NCBI GenBank assembly: GCA_017303855.1
Contig: JAFLBL010000013.1
Span: 1 to 64,000 of the forward strand
Length of the DNA: 64,000 nucleotides
From: Chitinophagales bacterium
GTDB taxonomy: Bacteria > Bacteroidota > Bacteroidia > Chitinophagales > Chitinophagaceae
Direction of reading: 5' to 3'
In this document: one piece after another, positions 1-9,548 of the stretch
Position numbering within the stretch: the first letter of the stretch is position 1
How the letters are laid out: each line of letters begins with the position of its first letter
Notes under the pieces: model-generated
Told to the model about the DNA's origin: nothing
Seen by the model: only the letters and a program-made list of their open reading frames with translations
The model's database searches: none
Translations under genes and position numbers: made by a program

Positions 1-1
1 T

Positions 2-106
2 TTAAGCCTGACCCTACTTAATAAAACACCTATAAATCAACTGTTTAATGAATCTTATCTGCAGACTGTCAAAGAACTTGAACATAATCAATTGAAAATG
101 TTCTAA
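2..106 (+). CDS. C-terminal end of an unidentified protein (5' end outside window)
   Basis: An open frame enters from the left edge and ends at a TAA at 104-106, giving 34 residues that end in ELEHNQLKMF. The composition (charged, Leu/Asn-rich) is protein-like, and the frame is followed about 50 bp later by a strong terminator hairpin, as expected for the end of a gene. It is too short to assign to a family. It could be chance. Confidence 0.35.
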   Translation, partial: LSLTLLNKTPINQLFNESYLQTVKELEHNQLKMF

Positions 107-153
107 ATATGTTTAGGACGCTAGTGATTCCTCATTACTCATTCTTCCTCCAC

Positions 154-190
154 ACAAAAAAAGAGGCTGCCTTTTCAAGACAGCCTCTTT
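154..190 (-). terminator. Bidirectional terminator between the left-edge gene and susD
   Basis: There is a perfect 10-bp stem (160-169 with 181-190) around an 11-nt loop. On the minus strand it is followed by seven T, placing it just beyond the susD stop codon. On the plus strand it is followed by a T-rich stretch, so it can end transcription from both sides. Confidence 0.8.
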
Positions 191-210
191 CTTTTATTCA
201 TTGATCACGA

Positions 211-1569
211 TTAGTAGCCTGCGTTCTGTACAATAGTACCGCGGGAGGCATCCACTTCTCTTTGCGGAATGGGGAATACCATCTTGTCGGCATTATAGGC
301 AAACCCATCAGCACTGAGTTTCAGTCGCTTCAGATCAGCCGCAGCATGCCCTTCATGCGCCAGTTCCAGCTTTCTTTCAGCCAGAATATTGGCCAGGGTA
401 ACTGAACCGAGAGAGGTAAGTCCTGCCCTGTTACGGATTCTGTTGACATCATTCAGCGGGCTGTCACCTGTTGATGTTCCGGCACGGGAATTCGCTTCTG
501 CACGTGTCAGGTACAATTCAGCCAGGCGGATAACCGGCAGTGCTTTATACTGCTGCTGCCATTTACCGCTGCGTGTATCACCGGCACCGCTGTAAAACAG
601 GTCAAGACGGGCGTCTCCGCTGCTGTACAATGCGAGGTGACTGGCCTGGATGGATACGTCTCCGTCGCGTCCGCCGTATGTGGGAATTGACCAGAACAGA
701 TGCATGTTATTAGCACCGTCCTGCGCACTTACCTGTATGGCGAAGAGATACTCGGCTACATTGGACCCATTGTTGAAAGCAGCAGCATAAGAAGCCATCA
801 GGCTTTTGCCATTGGCAGTAGCGACTGTAATCGCGCGGTTAGCCGCGTCTCTTGCATCCGGATAACGCTCCATCTGCAGGTACACACGGGAAAGCATGGC
901 GGAAGCCGCTGCTTTAGTGGCATAAACCGTGTTGGTATTCGGCAACAGACTTTCTGCTTCAGTAAGATCGGCCAGTACCTGGGTATACACCTGCTCTACA
1001 GTACTGCGGGCCACATAAGAAGACTGATCAATACCACGTGTAGGGGCCAGTATTAATGGCACACCGGGATTTGAGGTTACAGCACCTGCGCTATACGGTT
1101 TGGCGAAAAGCTTTACCAGTTCAAAATATAACGCACCGCGTATAAAGAGGGCCTCGCCTTTCACACGGTTCTGATCCGCTGTAGCCACAACATTTACCGC
1201 ACCCAGTATATTGTTGCAGATGTTGATATTGGTATACGCACTCAGCCAGGTATCGCGTACATAGCTGTTGGTGGTGAGCATGGATTTGAGCCATATCTCA
1301 CGGGGCTGATTAAACGTACCTTCCCAACGGATCTCCCCGTTGGCGGCCAGTAATTCAGAAAAAAGAAACAGGTTGCCACCATAGAGGTTGCTGCTGCTTA
1401 ATGCATCGTAAGCACCGTTCAGTACTTTTTTTACGTTGGCATCCGAACTGAGTGCTACTTCTTCCGCTACACTCTGCTGCGGCAGCAAGTCCAGCTTTTT
1501 GTCACAGGAAGTAAACAATACTCCCAGTGCTACACAGAATGAAATATATTTTTTCATAATTGAGTTCAT
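211..1569 (-). CDS. SusD/RagB family nutrient-binding outer membrane lipoprotein
   Basis: This is the surface lipoprotein that caps the SusC channel and binds the oligosaccharide or other nutrient. A lipoprotein signal peptide ends at the lipobox LFTSC. The start could be Met-1 or Met-5 (1557, MKKYIS), and the latter gives a more typical signal. The body has the helical TPR-like part and the C-terminal ERKLELAHEG and KRLKLSADG stretches typical of RagB/SusD. At 452 residues it is of normal, slightly short size. It begins 8 bp after the susC stop, so the two form an operon. No glycosidase or regulator lies next to it, so the substrate cannot be inferred. Confidence 0.95.
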   Translation of the reverse strand: MNSIMKKYISFCVALGVLFTSCDKKLDLLPQQSVAEEVALSSDANVKKVLNGAYDALSSSNLYGGNLFLFSELLAANGEIRWEGTFNQPREIWLKSMLTTNSYVRDTWLSAYTNINICNNILGAVNVVATADQNRVKGEALFIRGALYFELVKLFAKPYSAGAVTSNPGVPLILAPTRGIDQSSYVARSTVEQVYTQVLADLTEAESLLPNTNTVYATKAAASAMLSRVYLQMERYPDARDAANRAITVATANGKSLMASYAAAFNNGSNVAEYLFAIQVSAQDGANNMHLFWSIPTYGGRDGDVSIQASHLALYSSGDARLDLFYSGAGDTRSGKWQQQYKALPVIRLAELYLTRAEANSRAGTSTGDSPLNDVNRIRNRAGLTSLGSVTLANILAERKLELAHEGHAAADLKRLKLSADGFAYNADKMVFPIPQREVDASRGTIVQNAGY

Positions 1570-1577
1570 TTAAAGGA

Positions 1578-4500
1578 TTAGAATCCGAGGTTAATACCAA
1601 AAGTCAGGGATTTGATCTGGGGGGCTGCATAGAAATCACCACCCTGGTTACGGTTACCGGCGCGGTAATCGGTATTCACTTCAGGATCCCATCCGGTATA
1701 CTTGGTGAATGTCGCCAGGTTAACCCCGGTCAGGTAAATACGGGCCGAACGGATCTTCAGTTTATTCAGCAATTTGCTGTCCACGTTGTACGCCAGTGTG
1801 ATGTTCTTCAAACGAACATAAGAAGCATCTTCCACATAGCGGCTGGACGCACCGATACCATTACCATATCCGAGACGCAGCTGGGGCACATTGGTGATAT
1901 CACCGGCTTTCTGCCAGCGGTTCACCTGATCCGCAGTCTGGTTATCAAACCAGTCAAAGCTGGCAGACATAAATCCACCGGCACCATTCATTACCTGGTT
2001 GCCGAATACACCCTGGAACAATACAGACAGTTCAATGCCCTTGTAGCTGATATTGTTGTTCAGACCACCGATCCAGTCGGGATTAGGATTACCCACTACA
2101 AAATCACCGGCATCATTATAGTCATTGGTTGTATTCTTACCGTCAGGCAGGTAATACAAGGCGTCACCGTTGGCAGGATCCGCTCCGGCAAACTTAGGAC
2201 CGTAAAACACACCAATTGCTTCACCCACAATCAGGGAATTCATATAACGGCCATCATTACCCGGAATAAGGGTCTGGTCGCCATCGAGTTTGGTGACTTT
2301 ATTAGTGTTTTTGGAAAGGTTGAAGCTGGAGTTCCATTTGAATGCTTTAGTATTAACGTTTACGGAATTCAGCACAAACTCCACCCCTTTATTCTGCATG
2401 GAACCGATATTGACTGTCTGTGTAGAGAATCCGGACGTACCGGGAACGGGTACATTGTAAATCAGGTCCCGGGTATCACGCACATAATAATCGATTTCAC
2501 CGGAAATACGGTTGTTGAACAAGCCGAAATCAATACCGATATCGGTCTGTGCTGACTTTTCCCATTTCAGTTCGGGGTTAGCCAGCTGAGTGGGTACCAG
2601 CCCTGATACGTTATTGTATTTTGCAGCACCCCAGAGACCGAGTTGCGCAAAATCACCAAAGCCCGCATCATTACCGGTTAAACCGTAACTGGCACGCAGT
2701 TTCAGGAAGCTGAGCCATTTTACAGTATTCAGGAAATTTTCCTGGGATAAAATCCAGCCGGCAGAAGCCGCCGGGAAGAAACCATATTTATTCTCTTTAC
2801 CAAAGCGGGATGAACCATCCACACGGCCACTCAGGGACACCAGGTATTTGTTCATCAGTTTATAGTTAGCCCGGGCGAAATAAGAAAGGATGGCTGATTC
2901 ACTGGTAGAAGTGGAACCGCCTGTTATACGTCCGGCACTCGCCAGTTTCTTCAGGGCATTCACCGGGAAATCTTCTCCGGATACAAAGGACTGATCCGTA
3001 GTAAAGCTCTGGAATGACATACCCGCGGTAGCGTCAATGTCATGAATATTCTTAAGCACCTTTGTAAAGTTCAGGTAGTTGTTCGTGTTATAGTTCACTC
3101 TTCTGAACCAGGTAGCTTCGCCGTATCCGTTGGTAGACTGTCCAATGATGGTACGGTTTCCAAAGAAGCGGTCATCACTCTGATTCTGTACATCCAGGCC
3201 AAACTCTGATTTGAATACCAGGGAAGGCATGAATTTATAATTAAAATAGAAACCGCCGATATTACGGAATGTGGTTGACTCATAGCGGGAATCTTCCAGT
3301 TCAATCAACGGGTTATAGTACGTTGTTGTGGGACGATCATAATACACTCCCTGCAGGTCTCTTACCGGCGTAATGGGAGCCAGTGCTACAATCTGCATAG
3401 GTGTATAAAATTCATTATCGTCCGCTACCCGATTGGCTATTGTACGAGCCAAACTCATATTGAAACCGATTTTTACCCTGTTGCTGGCATCATGATCCAG
3501 GTTGAAACGGGCTGATAAACGCTGGAAATTATTCCCAAACAGAATACCATCCTGATCGTTAAAACCACCACTGATGAAGAAACGGGTTTTATCAGAACCA
3601 CCGGCGGCACTGATGTCCACCAGTTTGGTTTTCGCATCTTCCTGGAAAGCCAGCTTCTCCCAATTCGTATTCGTTTCCAGCGTTCTCCAGTTGGAGTGTC
3701 CGGAATAACGGGTCAGTCTGTTCTCTGCAAACTGCAACCAGGAACCACTGTACTGTGCAGGATCCAGGGGATCCACACCCTCGATGATATCACTGTTGAT
3801 AGCTGCTTCACGTAACAGGTCCACATATTGTTTTGCATCCAGGAAATTACGGTAACCGGTAGGTTTGTTGGTACCATACTGGAAGTTTACATTCATGGTT
3901 GTTTTCCCTGCACGACCCTTTTTGGTAGTGATCAGCACCACACCATTGGCCGCACGTGAACCATAGATGGCTGCCGCAGAAGCATCCTTCAGGATATCAA
4001 AGGTCTCAATATCGTTGAAGTTGATATCGGCCAGTGAATTACCGGAATTGGGATCTGAGTTGATCGGCACACCATCCACCACATAAAGCGGAGCATTAGA
4101 TGCACTGATTGAACCGGAACCACGGATACGCACTTTTATGCCTTCTCCTACTTTACCACTTTGTGATTCCACAAACACACCCGCAGCACGGCCCTGAATG
4201 GCCTGTGTAAAGTTGGCGACAGGTGTATTAGCTACTTCAGCTCCCTTGATCCGGGCAATATTGCCGGTCAGGTCTTTCTTAATTTTGGTACCATAACCCA
4301 CTACGATAACCTCATCCATACTTCTGGAATCGCCGGCTTTCAGTGAAATACTCAGCGGGGCACCGGTTACGGCTACTTCCACAGATTCAAATCCGATAGC
4401 AGAGATTACCAGTGTCTTTGTAGCCGCATCCACTGTAAGCTTAAACGTTCCATCGGCCTCAGTTGCTGTGCCTGTTCTGGATCCTTTCGCAGTTACGGAA

Positions 4501-4622
4501 ACATTTGCTAATGGGGCGCCGCCCGCATCGGTAACCTTTCCGGTTACGTCCCTGGTCTGAGCTGAGATGATCTGTGCAGAAAAAAGCACAAATCCCAGCA
4601 AGAGCAGTCTAATTTTACTCAT
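1578..4622 (-). CDS. SusC/RagA family TonB-linked outer membrane transporter
   Basis: This is a TonB-dependent channel of the outer membrane that imports the nutrient captured by the SusD partner. A signal peptide ends near residue 21 (IISAQ). Next come a carboxypeptidase-regulatory-like (CNA-B) domain at about 22-100, a TonB box-like DEVIVVGYGT near 102-111, the plug (about 115-230, with PLYVVDGVPI and AAIYGSRAANGVV) and a 22-strand barrel ending in the aromatic GINLGF. Its length of 1014 residues is usual for the family. It is first in a two-gene operon with susD. Confidence 0.97.
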   Translation of the reverse strand: MSKIRLLLLGFVLFSAQIISAQTRDVTGKVTDAGGAPLANVSVTAKGSRTGTATEADGTFKLTVDAATKTLVISAIGFESVEVAVTGAPLSISLKAGDSRSMDEVIVVGYGTKIKKDLTGNIARIKGAEVANTPVANFTQAIQGRAAGVFVESQSGKVGEGIKVRIRGSGSISASNAPLYVVDGVPINSDPNSGNSLADINFNDIETFDILKDASAAAIYGSRAANGVVLITTKKGRAGKTTMNVNFQYGTNKPTGYRNFLDAKQYVDLLREAAINSDIIEGVDPLDPAQYSGSWLQFAENRLTRYSGHSNWRTLETNTNWEKLAFQEDAKTKLVDISAAGGSDKTRFFISGGFNDQDGILFGNNFQRLSARFNLDHDASNRVKIGFNMSLARTIANRVADDNEFYTPMQIVALAPITPVRDLQGVYYDRPTTTYYNPLIELEDSRYESTTFRNIGGFYFNYKFMPSLVFKSEFGLDVQNQSDDRFFGNRTIIGQSTNGYGEATWFRRVNYNTNNYLNFTKVLKNIHDIDATAGMSFQSFTTDQSFVSGEDFPVNALKKLASAGRITGGSTSTSESAILSYFARANYKLMNKYLVSLSGRVDGSSRFGKENKYGFFPAASAGWILSQENFLNTVKWLSFLKLRASYGLTGNDAGFGDFAQLGLWGAAKYNNVSGLVPTQLANPELKWEKSAQTDIGIDFGLFNNRISGEIDYYVRDTRDLIYNVPVPGTSGFSTQTVNIGSMQNKGVEFVLNSVNVNTKAFKWNSSFNLSKNTNKVTKLDGDQTLIPGNDGRYMNSLIVGEAIGVFYGPKFAGADPANGDALYYLPDGKNTTNDYNDAGDFVVGNPNPDWIGGLNNNISYKGIELSVLFQGVFGNQVMNGAGGFMSASFDWFDNQTADQVNRWQKAGDITNVPQLRLGYGNGIGASSRYVEDASYVRLKNITLAYNVDSKLLNKLKIRSARIYLTGVNLATFTKYTGWDPEVNTDYRAGNRNQGGDFYAAPQIKSLTFGINLGF

Positions 4623-4683
4623 GTTGTTGGTTTTTAGAAATATAAGAAGGGATAAATATATGTTAACCTTGCCTTAACAAAAC

Positions 4684-4718
4684 AAAAAAACCCTGCAGAT
4701 CGCTGCATGGTTTTTAAA
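4684..4718 (-). terminator. Terminator after the YugP-type peptidase gene
   Basis: An imperfect 12-bp stem (AAAAACC.TGCAG paired with CTGCA.GGTTTTT, one mismatch) has a four-base loop and a T-rich tail on the minus strand. It lies between the peptidase stop codon and the susC start. Confidence 0.65.
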
Positions 4719-4744
4719 ATTGATTCAGATCAATTGCCTGTTCC

Positions 4745-5440
4745 CTACTCCCTGTCCCTGCTATTCATAAATATCATAATATATTGAATCAGTTGTACTA
4801 CGGCCGCCAGTGCTGCTACCACATAGGTTGTTGCCGCCCATTTCAACGCATCCTTTGCTTTGGGAAATTCGTTGACATTGGTAATATTCGTTTGTTGCAG
4901 CCAGGCAAGGGCCCTTTTGCTCGCATCAAATTCCACGGGTAAGGTTACCAGGGTAAAAAGCACCGTGATACTCATTACGATGATACCAATCAGCAATACG
5001 GTAGGATTATTGGTGGAAGCCAGAATCACAATTCCTGCCAGTAAAATCCAGTTAACCAGCATCGAGCTGAACTGTACCGCCGGTACCATTTTACTTCTGA
5101 ACATAAGCGGGCCATATTGAGTGGCATGTTGCACGGCATGGCCACATTCATGCGCCGCTACAGCAGCCGCAGAAATACTGGTTCCATTATATACTTCCGG
5201 ACTCAGGTTCACCGTACGGTTGACCGGATTATAGTGATCGCTTAAAAAACCCTGAACAGATGTAACTTTTACATCATATATTCCACTCTCCCTGAGCATT
5301 TTTTCCGCTATTTCACGGCCGGAAAGTCCGCTGGCCAGCCCTGTTTTGCTGTACTTCGTGAATTTGCTTTTCAGTACGGCCGAGACCAGAAAACTGATCC
5401 CCATAAACAAAAGTGATACAAAAAAAATCTCGTTTGTCAT
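4745..5440 (-). CDS. YugP-type neutral zinc metallopeptidase (membrane)
   Basis: The active-site motif HECGHAVQH (HExxH) identifies the Zn_peptidase_2/YugP family, whose physiological substrate is not established. Four hydrophobic segments are visible: one at the N-terminus, two in the middle (LVNWILLAGIVIL and TVLLIGIIVMSITVLF) and one near the C-terminus (AAVVQLIQYIMIF), so it is an integral membrane protein. I chose the Met at 5440 (MTNEIFF) because the frame upstream has a charged, non-hydrophobic extension while the family starts with the first membrane helix. This gives 231 residues, the usual size. It is divergent from radA and has its own terminator downstream. Confidence 0.9.
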   Translation of the reverse strand: MTNEIFFVSLLFMGISFLVSAVLKSKFTKYSKTGLASGLSGREIAEKMLRESGIYDVKVTSVQGFLSDHYNPVNRTVNLSPEVYNGTSISAAAVAAHECGHAVQHATQYGPLMFRSKMVPAVQFSSMLVNWILLAGIVILASTNNPTVLLIGIIVMSITVLFTLVTLPVEFDASKRALAWLQQTNITNVNEFPKAKDALKWAATTYVVAALAAVVQLIQYIMIFMNSRDRE

Positions 5441-5699
5441 GTCTTTGTTGTTGATTAATTGTGTATTTAAATAACAAATTTGCGACCATTTGGATCGATG
5501 CGGTTTTTTCACGTCTTTTTGTCATTCCGCCTCTTGATATCGATTGTTAAAAAATATTTTCAGGGTTCAGACCCTTCCTGAAAACAAGATTTTAAGTCAT
5601 TGCTATTCAGCTATTTACAAATTAAACAGGCTTGATTCTCAAGGACTTTTAAACAGGCTGACAGGCTGATTTTTAAGCCAATTGCAGCAAAAATTTATT

Positions 5700-5728
5700 T
5701 TGAAATGTGGGGCATAATTGTAACTTAG
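5700..5728 (+). promoter_or_regulatory. Bacteroidota-type promoter of candidate sRNA 1
   Basis: TTTTG ends at 5702, followed after 18 bases by TAACTTAG (5721-5728), which matches 7 of 8 positions of the TAnnTTTG -7 element. The predicted transcript begins near 5733-5736. The spacing is the same as at candidate sRNA 2. Confidence 0.5.
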
Positions 5729-5734
5729 CAACAG

Positions 5735-5785
5735 AATTTAATGGGTTAGTAAGTAAGAGGGCCGGTCGTCAGATCGGCCCTTTTT
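5735..5785 (+). ncRNA. Candidate small RNA 1 (about 50 nt), complementary to candidate sRNA 2
   Basis: This short transcription unit lies in the 480-bp gap between the divergent peptidase and radA genes and has no credible ORF (an ATG at 5741 gives only Met-Gly-stop). It has a promoter match upstream, an unstructured 5' part at 5735-5757, and an intrinsic terminator with a 9-bp stem (one GU pair), GTCA loop and five T (5759-5785). Bases 5741-5755 are the exact reverse complement of 33658-33672 in candidate sRNA 2. The structure is seen directly; the RNA itself is inferred. The rest of the gap (5441-5690) shows only a short direct repeat of AAACAGGCT. Confidence 0.5.
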
Positions 5786-5920
5786 ACATTTTACAGGTTC
5801 CTTCGTTTTCCCTTCCATTTTAGTTTTTCTTTTTCCCGATTTACGATCGTTTTTTTATTCAGCCACATCATGATTGCTGATGAACTGCGCTGCAATCCGC
5901 AAATGGATTATTTTTATCGC

Positions 5921-7315
5921 ATGAGTAAAGTAAAGACCTCATTTTTCTGTCAGCATTGCGGTCATGAAAGTGTGAAATGGGTGGGCCAATGTCCTTCCTG
6001 CGGACAGTGGAATACATTCGTGGAAGAATTGATTCAGAAAGACACGGATAAAAAAAATCCCGGATGGAAAGAGTACAACAATGATAAAGTTTCAGGGAAA
6101 GTTGTTGCGCTGAGTGAAATAAAGAGTAATGAGGAAAGAAGATTGCCAACCGCGGATACAGAACTGAATCGCGTGCTTGGCGGCGGAGTGGTTCCCGGCA
6201 GCCTGGTCCTGGTAGCGGGTGAACCCGGCATTGGTAAATCGACACTCTTTTTGCAAAACGGACTTTGGCTGAAAGATGTCCGTGTACTTTATATCAGCGG
6301 AGAAGAAAGTGAACAGCAACTGAAAATGCGCGCCGACCGGCTGGGATTAAAGAATGAACATTTTTATCTGCTTACGGAAACATCCACGCAAACCATTTTC
6401 CAGGAAATAAAAAAACTGAAACCCCAACTGGTGATCGTGGATTCGATACAGACATTACAAACAGCGCATATTGAATCTTCACCCGGCAGTGTATCCCAGA
6501 TACGGGAATGTACCGCCGAGTTTCAGCGCTTTGCCAAAGAAACCAATACACCCGTATTTCTCATTGGGCATATCACTAAAGATGGCAGTATCGCCGGTCC
6601 GAAAATTCTTGAACACATGGTGGATACGGTACTTCAGTTTGAGGGTGACCGCCACTATGCGTACCGGATTCTACGTACTTTAAAAAACCGGTTTGGCAGT
6701 ACGGCTGAACTGGGCATTTATGAAATGACGGATACGGGCATGCGGGGTGTATTAAACCCCAGCGAAATACTCATTACCCAGAAAGAGGATCAGCTCAGCG
6801 GTATCGCCATCGCGGCTACTATTGAAGGTATGCGCCCCTTACTGATCGAAGTACAGGCCCTGGTTACCCAATCCGTTTACGGCACACCACAACGTACGGT
6901 TAGCGGATTTGATCTGCGCCGTCTGCAATTGCTGCTGGCTGTACTGGAAAAAAGAGGCGGCTTCCATTTCGGCATGAAAGATGTTTTCCTCAATATTGCC
7001 GGCGGTATTAAAGTAGAAGATCCTTCCATCGATCTGGCCGTACTTTGTGCCCTGCTTTCTTCGTATGAAGATGTAACCCTGCCGCAACATATCTGCTTTG
7101 CCGGCGAAGTGGGATTGAGCGGAGAGATCCGTGCGGTGAACCGCATTGAACAACGGATCGCGGAAGCGGAGAAACTGGGCTTTGAAAAAATTATTGTGTC
7201 CAAATACAACCTTGGCAACCGCCAGGCAGGACAAAAAGGAACGGCCGGGCAGAAATTTAATATTGAAGTGGTAACAATGGGACGTGTGGAGGAGGTATAC
7301 CGGTATTTATTCTGA
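5921..7315 (+). CDS. radA: DNA repair protein RadA (recombination branch-migration ATPase)
   Basis: This RecA-like DnaB-type ATPase promotes branch migration during homologous recombination. Visible in order are the N-terminal four-Cys zinc finger (CQHCG and CPSCG), Walker A GEPGIGKST, the RadA-specific KNRFG motif (in TLKNRFGST) and a C-terminal Lon-protease-like domain without the catalytic pair. I chose the ATG at 5921 (MSKVKTSFF), which places the zinc finger about eight residues from the start as in the family. This gives 464 residues, close to the usual length. comF follows 38 bp later on the same strand and may be co-transcribed. Confidence 0.95.
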   Translation: MSKVKTSFFCQHCGHESVKWVGQCPSCGQWNTFVEELIQKDTDKKNPGWKEYNNDKVSGKVVALSEIKSNEERRLPTADTELNRVLGGGVVPGSLVLVAGEPGIGKSTLFLQNGLWLKDVRVLYISGEESEQQLKMRADRLGLKNEHFYLLTETSTQTIFQEIKKLKPQLVIVDSIQTLQTAHIESSPGSVSQIRECTAEFQRFAKETNTPVFLIGHITKDGSIAGPKILEHMVDTVLQFEGDRHYAYRILRTLKNRFGSTAELGIYEMTDTGMRGVLNPSEILITQKEDQLSGIAIAATIEGMRPLLIEVQALVTQSVYGTPQRTVSGFDLRRLQLLLAVLEKRGGFHFGMKDVFLNIAGGIKVEDPSIDLAVLCALLSSYEDVTLPQHICFAGEVGLSGEIRAVNRIEQRIAEAEKLGFEKIIVSKYNLGNRQAGQKGTAGQKFNIEVVTMGRVEEVYRYLF

Positions 7316-7353
7316 TCCGTTTCTTAGATTTACGGGAATTAAACTTTATCCCG

Positions 7354-8052
7354 ATGATCTTTCTGAAAGAAATGAAGGACGCCCTCCTTCACCTGCTCTT
7401 TCCGCATACCTGTGCTGGTTGCGGCAGTGATAATCTTCCGTTACACTCGACCCTCTGCCTGCATTGCCTGCACGCATTACCTGAAACTTTTTTTGCTTCT
7501 TTGCCCGGCAATCCGGCTGAGAAAATTTTCCTCGGCCGTTTACCGCTGCAGGCAGCAAGTGCACAGTATTATTTTACCAAAGCCTCATTGGTGCAGCACC
7601 TGATGCACCAGCTGAAATACAAAGGCAACCGTGACCTTGGATATCAGCTGGGGCGGCTGATGGGCGAACAACTGCTTTCCTCCGGTCGTTTTCACGTACA
7701 TGCATTGATCCCCCTCCCTTTGTATCCGGCCAAAGAAAAGCGCAGGGGCTTTAACCAGGCTACCGTCCTTTGTGAAGGCATGGCGGAAGCCATGCATATA
7801 CCCGTCTTATCTGAGGCGGTACAACGACCGGAACATACCGAAACACAAACCAAAAAAGGAAGGGTGGAACGATGGATAAACATGGAAGGAAAATTTATTG
7901 TGGCACGACCGGAACAGTTGCAGCATCAACATGTACTGCTGGTGGATGATGTGGTAACGACCGGTGCCACACTGGAATCCTGCGGCAGCAAATTGCTGCA
8001 GGTACCGGGTCTGCAGCTCTCACTGGCAACCTTATGTATTGCCGCTCGTTAA
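7354..8052 (+). CDS. ComF family phosphoribosyltransferase-like protein
   Basis: This homologue of ComF/GntX carries an N-terminal zinc-ribbon (CAGCG and LCLHC) and a C-terminal type I phosphoribosyltransferase domain with the PRPP-binding motif VLLVDDVVTTGATLE. In naturally competent bacteria ComF acts in uptake of single-stranded DNA. In Bacteroidota its role is not settled. It has 232 residues, the normal size. The start may be the first ATG or the second at 7372. Its place after radA fits a DNA-processing role, but that is inference. Confidence 0.9.
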   Translation: MIFLKEMKDALLHLLFPHTCAGCGSDNLPLHSTLCLHCLHALPETFFASLPGNPAEKIFLGRLPLQAASAQYYFTKASLVQHLMHQLKYKGNRDLGYQLGRLMGEQLLSSGRFHVHALIPLPLYPAKEKRRGFNQATVLCEGMAEAMHIPVLSEAVQRPEHTETQTKKGRVERWINMEGKFIVARPEQLQHQHVLLVDDVVTTGATLESCGSKLLQVPGLQLSLATLCIAAR

Positions 8053-8068
8053 TATCATTTTCATGACT

Positions 8069-8076
8069 TATTTTTG
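8069..8076 (+). promoter_or_regulatory. TAnnTTTG promoter element of the beta-helix lipoprotein gene
   Basis: A perfect TATTTTTG lies 6 bp before the ATG at 8083, which predicts an almost leaderless mRNA. Confidence 0.5.
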
Positions 8077-8082
8077 ATAACA

Positions 8083-9468
8083 ATGAAGTATACCGGCATC
8101 CTGACCATATCCCTGCTGCTCTTTCTTTTCTCCTGCAAGAAGGATGCGTTTATTACATCCCCCGATGCGCGGCTTACACTCAGCAGTGATACATTGAAAT
8201 ATGACACGGTATTTGTGAGCACCGGTTCCACTTACCGGAGCTTTACCATTATCAATGATAATAAGCAGCGGTTGCGGCTGAGTTCACTGAAACTGACAGG
8301 TGGCACAGCCTCCGTTTTTAAAATGAATGTGGACGGAGTACCCGGTACCACATTCAGCAACCTGGAGATTGAGGCCAACGACAGTCTCTTTGTATTTGTA
8401 CAGGTAAATGTAAATCCCAATGCGGCCAGTCTGCCGTTTGTACTGCGCGACAGTATTGAGATCAGTTACAACGGGAATACGCGGCAGGTACAACTCGAAG
8501 CCTGGGGAAAGAACGCGCATTTCCTCCGGGATAAAGTACTGCTCAGTAATGAAACATGGAACAATGATCTGCCCTATGTAATACTGGGCTCATTGTATGT
8601 ACCCGATGGAATAACGCTCACTATTAATAAAGGCTGCCGCGTATATATGCATGCCGACGCACCGGTAATAGTAGACGGCACCCTGCAGGTAAACGGATTA
8701 AAAGATACGGCTGACCGGGTTTATTTTACGGGTGACAGAATGGATGTTCCGTACAACAGTTATCCGGCCAGCTGGCCCGGCCTGTTTTTCCTGGATAATG
8801 CCAAAGACAATGTACTGAACTATGCCGTGATTAAAAATGCCTACCAGGCAATAGGTATCCGTAGTCCATCCACCAACAGTAATCCCAAGCTGATCCTGAA
8901 TGAATGTATTATTGATAATGCCTGGGATGCCGGTATTATTTCGCTGAACAGCAGTATCCGTGCACGCAACTGCCTGGTGAGTAATTGCGGAAAAAATCTG
9001 TACCTGATTCAGGGAGGCCAGTATCAGTTTACCCATTGCACGGTGGTAACCTATGCCAACCGGTATATCGAACATAAAGAACCGGTACTCACCGTTTCCA
9101 ATACGGGCAGCACCGGCAGCCATCCACTGGATGCCGTATTCCGCAATTGTATTTTCTGGGGTGAGAATGGAATCGTAACAGATGAAGTAGTGGTACAAAA
9201 AGAAGGCAGCGGCAGTTTCCAGGTAAACTTCGATTATAATCTCTGGAAAGTACAAACGGCTCCGGCCAATTGCACCTTCACCCAGGTGATCAATAACCAA
9301 TCTCCTTTATTTGACAGTGTCAGTACTGCGGACAATTTTTATAACTTCCGTTTAAAGAACGGATCCCCGGCACTCAACAAAGGCGTTAATGCCGCTGTAA
9401 TCACAGACTTAGACGGCAGACCCCGTCCTGTCGGACTACCCGACCTCGGTTGTTTTGAACAACAATAA
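8083..9468 (+). CDS. Lipoprotein with a right-handed beta-helix-like domain
   Basis: A lipoprotein signal ends at the lipobox LFSCKKD, so the protein is predicted to be membrane anchored. Residues of about 40-150 look like a beta-sandwich. The rest has the Asn/Gly-rich repeated pattern of parallel beta-helix proteins (NYAVIKNAYQAIGI, ILNECIIDNAWDAGIISLN, RARNCLVSNCG) and ends with GRPRPVGLPDLGCFE, a close seen in choice-of-anchor Q domain proteins of Bacteroidota. The ATG at 8083 is chosen over an upstream TTG because it gives a clean signal peptide. The function is unknown. Such folds often bind or cut polysaccharide, but I see no catalytic signature. Confidence 0.85.
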   Translation: MKYTGILTISLLLFLFSCKKDAFITSPDARLTLSSDTLKYDTVFVSTGSTYRSFTIINDNKQRLRLSSLKLTGGTASVFKMNVDGVPGTTFSNLEIEANDSLFVFVQVNVNPNAASLPFVLRDSIEISYNGNTRQVQLEAWGKNAHFLRDKVLLSNETWNNDLPYVILGSLYVPDGITLTINKGCRVYMHADAPVIVDGTLQVNGLKDTADRVYFTGDRMDVPYNSYPASWPGLFFLDNAKDNVLNYAVIKNAYQAIGIRSPSTNSNPKLILNECIIDNAWDAGIISLNSSIRARNCLVSNCGKNLYLIQGGQYQFTHCTVVTYANRYIEHKEPVLTVSNTGSTGSHPLDAVFRNCIFWGENGIVTDEVVVQKEGSGSFQVNFDYNLWKVQTAPANCTFTQVINNQSPLFDSVSTADNFYNFRLKNGSPALNKGVNAAVITDLDGRPRPVGLPDLGCFEQQ

Positions 9469-9513
9469 GGAAACCTTTTATCCTAAAAGCCCGATCAGAG
9501 AACCAGGCGGCGT

Positions 9514-9521
9514 TATTTTTG
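9514..9521 (+). promoter_or_regulatory. TAnnTTTG promoter element of glutathione peroxidase 1
   Basis: A perfect TATTTTTG lies 27 bp before the start codon. Confidence 0.5.
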
Positions 9522-9548
9522 TTATTCATCTTATAAACAAAAAATTTC

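Noticed and set aside
5650..5667. Short tandem CAGGCTGA
   Set aside because: Only two copies with period 8, not matching the heptamer family and with no partner.
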